The position numbers and the translations under genes are program-made. The notes beneath the pieces were generated by a model. The model did not search any database. It worked only from the letters and a program-made list of their open reading frames with translations, and was not told where the DNA came from. From the NCBI RefSeq assembly GCF_033304615.1, contig NZ_CP129118.1:3282001-3346000 (forward strand): a stretch of 64,000 bases of DNA, in the 5' to 3' direction. The DNA is from Sporosarcina oncorhynchi. GTDB lineage: Bacteria > Bacillota > Bacilli > Bacillales_A > Planococcaceae. Positions 60,406 through 64,000 of the stretch are shown here, in pieces (positions within the stretch are counted from its first letter, which is position 1; each line of letters starts with the position of its first letter).

Positions 60406-61329
60406 TTATTCCACCCCCGGTAGGATCGTCAATGTTTTCCCATTCGCATCGAGCTTTGCCTTAACGCCTAACGGAAGTGCAAAGTGTGGTTCGCAATGTC
60501 CGATTTTGAAGCCACTCACGACAGGCACGCGTAAATCGCCAAGATAGTGATGGAAGACAGTATCCAGTGACGCGGCTCGTGGCTCTTTTTTCGGCTCGGC
60601 ATCTGCAAAATCACCAATGATGACTCCCGCCGCTTCGGCCAATTTACCTGCCATGCGTAACTGATTCAATAATCCGTCTACACGGTATGGTTCTTCTCGA
60701 ATATCTTCAATCAACAGCAACTTTCCTTTCGTATCCACTTCGAACTTTGTTCCGAGTGAACTCACGAGCAGCGATAGATTCCCTCCTATGAGTTCCGCTT
60801 CGGCAGTACCTCCACTAATTGTTGTCAGCGGCGAAATATCTTCTGTGTAATGCAGTTCCATTGGCTCGAAAAGCTGTTGGAACATCTTCGCGGACAATTC
60901 ATGAAACTCCTGCTTTCCAACGCATGATGCAAGCATCGGTCCATGAAATGTAACAAGATTTGAATACAGTCCGATTGCCGTATGCAGGAATGTAATATCG
61001 CTGAATCCCCAGAAGACTTTCGGGTTTTCGGCAATTAGCTGTAAATCGAGCTTGTCAGTAAAGCGTGCTGAACCATAACCACCCCGTGCGCAGATGATGC
61101 CTGCGATTTCAGGATCTGCAAACATATCTTCAAGATCTTGGCGACGGTCGTCATCCGTACCCGCCAAATATCCGTTTTTATCATATACATGCTTTCCGAA
61201 CTTCCATTTCAAGCCTAGCTGCTCTAAAAACGGAAGTGCGCGTTGAAGACTTTCTTCTTCGGAAGGACTCGCCGGCGACACAATTCCGATCGTGTCTCCC
61301 TGGCGTAGCCGTTTTGGACGTATTCTCAT
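60406..61329 (-). CDS. ykfA: Muramoyl-tetrapeptide L,D-carboxypeptidase (S66 family)
   Basis: The 307-residue protein starts with LRQGDTIGIVSPASPS and has the S66 features IICARGGYGSARF and GFSDIT, with nucleophile Ser110, followed by C-terminal Glu and His regions (LLLIEDIREEPYRVDG, GFKIGHCEP). LdcA/YkfA removes the terminal D-Ala from murein tetrapeptides in the cytosol. Its end abuts the ykfB start, and it lies 81 bp after the binding-protein gene behind a hairpin. Confidence 0.92.
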   Translation of the reverse strand: MRIRPKRLRQGDTIGIVSPASPSEEESLQRALPFLEQLGLKWKFGKHVYDKNGYLAGTDDDRRQDLEDMFADPEIAGIICARGGYGSARFTDKLDLQLIAENPKVFWGFSDITFLHTAIGLYSNLVTFHGPMLASCVGKQEFHELSAKMFQQLFEPMELHYTEDISPLTTISGGTAEAELIGGNLSLLVSSLGTKFEVDTKGKLLLIEDIREEPYRVDGLLNQLRMAGKLAEAAGVIIGDFADAEPKKEPRAASLDTVFHHYLGDLRVPVVSGFKIGHCEPHFALPLGVKAKLDANGKTLTILPGVE

Positions 61330-61370
61330 ATAATTCCCCCACCTTCTTGTACTGCCTCCAGTTTACCAAT

Positions 61371-61402
61371 AAGAAAATCGCGGCGCCATGACGGACACCG
61401 CG
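61371..61402 (-). terminator. Weak terminator or attenuator between the binding protein and ykfA
   Basis: On the minus strand CGCGGTG pairs with CGCCGCG around a 10-base loop, followed by ATTTTC. Its partial strength would allow high expression of the binding protein and lower expression of the downstream enzymes. Confidence 0.5.
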
Positions 61403-61410
61403 ACTGTTCA

Positions 61411-63075
61411 TTAGTTCTTATCTGCGTACTTCAAGTCGATATAGCCAACAGGGTGACGTAAAATCCCTGAAACGCCTGGCTTTTCAAGCGTTGTCGCGTT
61501 GTAGAAGTATAGTGGGAACACAGGCATTTCTTCCATTAGAAGTTTGTCTGCTTGTTGTAGAAGATCCCAACGTTTGTTTTCATCTGTCTCATTCTTAATA
61601 TCTACAATTAGCTTATCGTAGTCAGCGTTTGACCAAGTCGTACGGTTCATCGAAGAACCAGTGATGAAACTTTCAAGCGCGTTCACAGGATCTGCATAGT
61701 CATGCAAGAAGGATGAACGGGACATCTGGTATTTGAATTCTTTCTGGTCAGACAGGAACACTCCGCTTTCAACGTTCTGTAGTTCAGCATCCACGCCTAA
61801 CACTTCTTTGAACTTCGATTGTAGTGCAATTGCAATGTTTTGGTGGGATTCGCTTGTATTGTAAGAAAGCGTGATTTTCGGAAGCTCTGTATAGCCTTCT
61901 TCTTTCATACCTTCTTCCAATAGCTTTTTCGCTTCGTCCGGATTATACGTTACAAGGTCGCCTACTGTATCACGGAACTCCTTGCCATCCGGACCGATGA
62001 ATCCGTAAGTGACGAATCCATTTGCCGGCTTTTCACCGTTCTTCGTTACGAAATTGACGATTTCATCACGGTCTACAGCAAGACCGAATGCACGACGGAT
62101 TTTAGCATTTTGGAATGGTTCCATCGATGTATTGAAACGGTAGAAGTACAAACCTGCTTGGTCGTCGATACGTAATTCATTACTATCTTTTAGTTGATCG
62201 GAAAGTTCTGATGGAACGTCCGTCACGTCCAATTCATTAGACTGGTACATCTGGTAAGATGTTGTGGATTCATTGACCATTGCCCAGTGGACTTTATCCA
62301 ACTTGACAGATCCCGCATCCCAATAATTTTCGTTCTTTTCAAATTCAAAGCTTACATCATGATCCCATTTCGTTAGTTTAAACGGTCCGTTTCCAACGAA
62401 TGTAGCTGCTTCTGTATGCCATTTCGGATCAGCAGATGCAACCTTTTCATTGATTGGGAAGAAGCTAGGATTTGTGATAATGTTCGGGAATGCTTCGTTC
62501 GGCGACGTTAATGTGACAACAAATGTCTTATCATCTTCCGCTTTTATAGCGATATCGTCTGCTGAACCTTCGCCGCTGTTATATGCCTCTGCTCCATCGA
62601 TAAAGTATGCGAGGAATGCAGCTGGTGAAGCTGTCTCAGGGTCAAGCATATGCTTCCATCCGAAGACGAAGTCACCTGCTGTAACAGGGTCTCCGTTCGA
62701 CCATTTTGCGTCCTCACGAATTGTAAATGTGTACGTAAGACCATCTTCAGATATATCAATCTTTTCAGCAGTCGCTTCGACCGCTTTATGGTCTTCATCC
62801 ATACGTGTAAGACCTTCCATGATGTTATTCAATGCGCTCCATGAAACAGCGTTGAAACCGATGGATGGGTCAAATGATGTCGGCTCTTCTCCGTTGTTCA
62901 TATAGAGAATTTTTTCGCCTATCGCTTCCTCTTTGCCTTCTTCTGTACCTTCTTCTGTTTCAGGTTTTGGATCGTCTTTTTTATCCGGTTCTTTGCCGGC
63001 GTCTTTGGTTGCTGTACATGCTGCCAATACTAATGCTAGCATCGCAACGAGCAGAAACGATAACCACTTTTTCAA
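61411..63075 (-). CDS. Peptide-binding lipoprotein (OppA/DppE-like)
   Basis: The gene starts with TTG 63075 behind AAAGGGGGC. The 554-residue protein has a lipoprotein signal with lipobox LAAC (Cys20), an Asp/Glu/Lys-rich linker (about 25-50) and the SBP family 5 fold: YTFTIREDAKWSNGDPVTAGDF, then LDKVHWAMVNESTTSYQMYQ and a C-terminal lobe. The similarity is to OppA/DppE/MppA. Given the following ykfABC genes, murein tripeptides are the likely ligand, though general peptides are possible. Confidence 0.9.
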   Translation of the reverse strand: MKKWLSFLLVAMLALVLAACTATKDAGKEPDKKDDPKPETEEGTEEGKEEAIGEKILYMNNGEEPTSFDPSIGFNAVSWSALNNIMEGLTRMDEDHKAVEATAEKIDISEDGLTYTFTIREDAKWSNGDPVTAGDFVFGWKHMLDPETASPAAFLAYFIDGAEAYNSGEGSADDIAIKAEDDKTFVVTLTSPNEAFPNIITNPSFFPINEKVASADPKWHTEAATFVGNGPFKLTKWDHDVSFEFEKNENYWDAGSVKLDKVHWAMVNESTTSYQMYQSNELDVTDVPSELSDQLKDSNELRIDDQAGLYFYRFNTSMEPFQNAKIRRAFGLAVDRDEIVNFVTKNGEKPANGFVTYGFIGPDGKEFRDTVGDLVTYNPDEAKKLLEEGMKEEGYTELPKITLSYNTSESHQNIAIALQSKFKEVLGVDAELQNVESGVFLSDQKEFKYQMSRSSFLHDYADPVNALESFITGSSMNRTTWSNADYDKLIVDIKNETDENKRWDLLQQADKLLMEEMPVFPLYFYNATTLEKPGVSGILRHPVGYIDLKYADKN

Positions 63076-63162
63076 TTGAATTGCCCCCTTTGTTTGTCTG
63101 TGAATAGTTAAGCACTAATGCGTGCGTGATACCTCTGGAAATGGAAATTGTTAATATAGACC

Positions 63163-63192
63163 GTTGATTTCCGTTCCGGCGGACGCTTTCCA
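63163..63192. repeat. Truncated copy of the GC-rich Bacillaceae-type repeat
   Basis: GTTGATTTCCGTTCC followed by GGCGGACGCTTTCC matches the left end of the repeat at 18963 (about 24 of 30 positions). The rest is missing; a small hairpin GCGAGTT-N6-AACTCGC (63196-63215) follows. The remaining spacer 63076-63369 shows no gene. Confidence 0.5.
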
Positions 63193-63369
63193 AGCGAGTT
63201 ACGAAGAACTCGCTTTGCCGTATTTCTGTGATTTTCAGAAATTAAGGCAGGGGCGCTCAAAAAGCTATACTTTTATTCGCAAAAGCCATTTTACGTAACG
63301 GCTATTGCCGCCTTCCACTCCAACCAACTGTGTGCCTACTTACCTATTTAAATAAAATAGCTAAATTCA

Positions 63370-63999
63370 TCAACCAAACACGTTCTTCGCTCTGTCATCT
63401 TGCAACCAACAGTCAACTGCGTGTGTGACGGATAGTTCGGTTGTTTGTGGATGCACTTTATCGCACACTTCCATGGCGAATGGGCATCTTGCGGTGAATG
63501 GGCAACCAACGGGTGGCGAAAATAGATCCGGTGGTGTGCCTTCGATCGGTTGGAGTTCCTCTTCTTTCAAATCGAGTCTTGGGACGGAAGCGAGAAGACC
63601 TCTTGTATAAGGATGTTGCGGTCCGTAAAATACTTCTCTCTTCTCACCGATTTCAATGATTTTACCAGCGTACATGACCGCTATCCGGTCCGCGATCTTG
63701 GCCACAACACCTAAATCATGTGTAATGAGGATGATTGACACGCCAGTTCTCTCTTGGATTTCTTCGAACAGTTCCAGAATTTGCGCTTGAATCGTTACAT
63801 CCAGAGCGGTTGTCGGCTCATCCGCAATCAGTAGTTCCGGCTCGCATATCAACGCGATGGCTATGACAATCCGCTGTCTCATTCCTCCTGAAAACTGGTG
63901 TGGATATTGTTTAAGTCGTTCTTCTGGATTTGGAATCCCGACGACTTCCAACAATTCGACTGCTTTTTTCCGGGCTTCTGACTTGCTCACTTTCCGATG
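63370..63999 (-). CDS. Oligopeptide/dipeptide ABC transporter ATP-binding protein (DppD/OppD-like), C-terminal part
   Basis: The frame is open to the window edge (codons for [10 protein letters not shown] precede any good start), so the Walker A half lies outside. The visible 210 residues include the signature [17 protein letters not shown], Walker [14 protein letters not shown]-loop ITHDLGV and the C-terminal oligopeptide extension with [14 protein letters not shown]. It should pair with the YkfD/OppF-like ATPase in the same locus; permeases are expected just beyond the edge. Confidence 0.9.
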   Translation of the reverse strand, partial: HRKVSKSEARKKAVELLEVVGIPNPEERLKQYPHQFSGGMRQRIVIAIALICEPELLIADEPTTALDVTIQAQILELFEEIQERTGVSIILITHDLGVVAKIADRIAVMYAGKIIEIGEKREVFYGPQHPYTRGLLASVPRLDLKEEELQPIEGTPPDLFSPPVGCPFTARCPFAMEVCDKVHPQTTELSVTHAVDCWLQDDRAKNVFG

Positions 64000-64000
64000 G

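Overview
The window reads as chromosomal DNA of a low-to-moderate GC Gram-positive bacterium of the Bacillales, most likely Planococcaceae close to Sporosarcina. The support is a complete urease operon coupled to a nickel-type ABC importer, a bacillithiol-linked YtxJ/BrxC protein, a DesK/DesR/desaturase cold-sensing set, a sphericase/S41-type subtilase, a dpp/ykf muropeptide locus, AGGAGG-type ribosome binding sites and frequent TTG/GTG starts. The genus is an inference from gene content. No tRNA, rRNA or CRISPR array was seen.

Layout. 1-4000 (+): end of a TRAP-type permease, an FCD-type GntR regulator, a CitE-like lyase and a CaiB-type CoA-transferase, together a likely dicarboxylate/CoA-thioester catabolic unit. 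4080-4991 (-): a membrane protein and a NUDIX hydrolase. 5190-9975 (+): a restriction-modification island with a C5 cytosine methyltransferase, a Sau3AI/MutH-like nuclease, a BglII/BstYI-like nuclease, a Uma2-type nuclease and small gene remnants. 10220-17033 (-): a DDAH-like hydrolase, D-serine ammonia-lyase, a short D,D-carboxypeptidase and the kynA-kynB-kynU tryptophan-to-anthranilate operon. 17133-21879: desR, desK and des, with a complete IS1182-like element inserted between desK and des. 22056-28390: lipid, redox and envelope genes (SDR reductase, YtxJ, PlsY-like acyltransferase, PAP2 phosphatase, MscL, DUF2207). 28589-31577: a 30-codon membrane peptide gene, and a candidate peptide quorum-sensing module (HTH-TPR regulator overlapping a secreted pro-peptide gene) next to a secreted subtilase. 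31790-36226 (-): a six-gene overlapping YtrA-type ABC operon with a clear operator. 36375-43240: TauE exporter, a 125-bp tandem repeat, VOC protein, coiled-coil protein, a two-component system, DUF418 protein and SMI1/KNR4 protein. 43312-46625: an AT-rich stretch with a DNA polymerase Y-family remnant and two exported proteins of uncertain role. 47159-56989 (-): ureABCEFGD followed by a five-gene nickel/peptide-type importer. 57345-63999 (-): dppD-like ATPase, peptide-binding lipoprotein, ykfA, ykfB, ykfC and ykfD-like genes for recycling cell-wall peptides.

The two parts that most deserve follow-up are the regulator/pro-peptide/subtilase cluster (28761-31577), which has the architecture of an RRNPP quorum-sensing circuit with an unfamiliar peptide, and the restriction island. 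In the island a single cytosine methyltransferase, with two GATC sites in its own promoter, is followed by two nucleases of families whose known members cut at GATC and at sites containing GATC.
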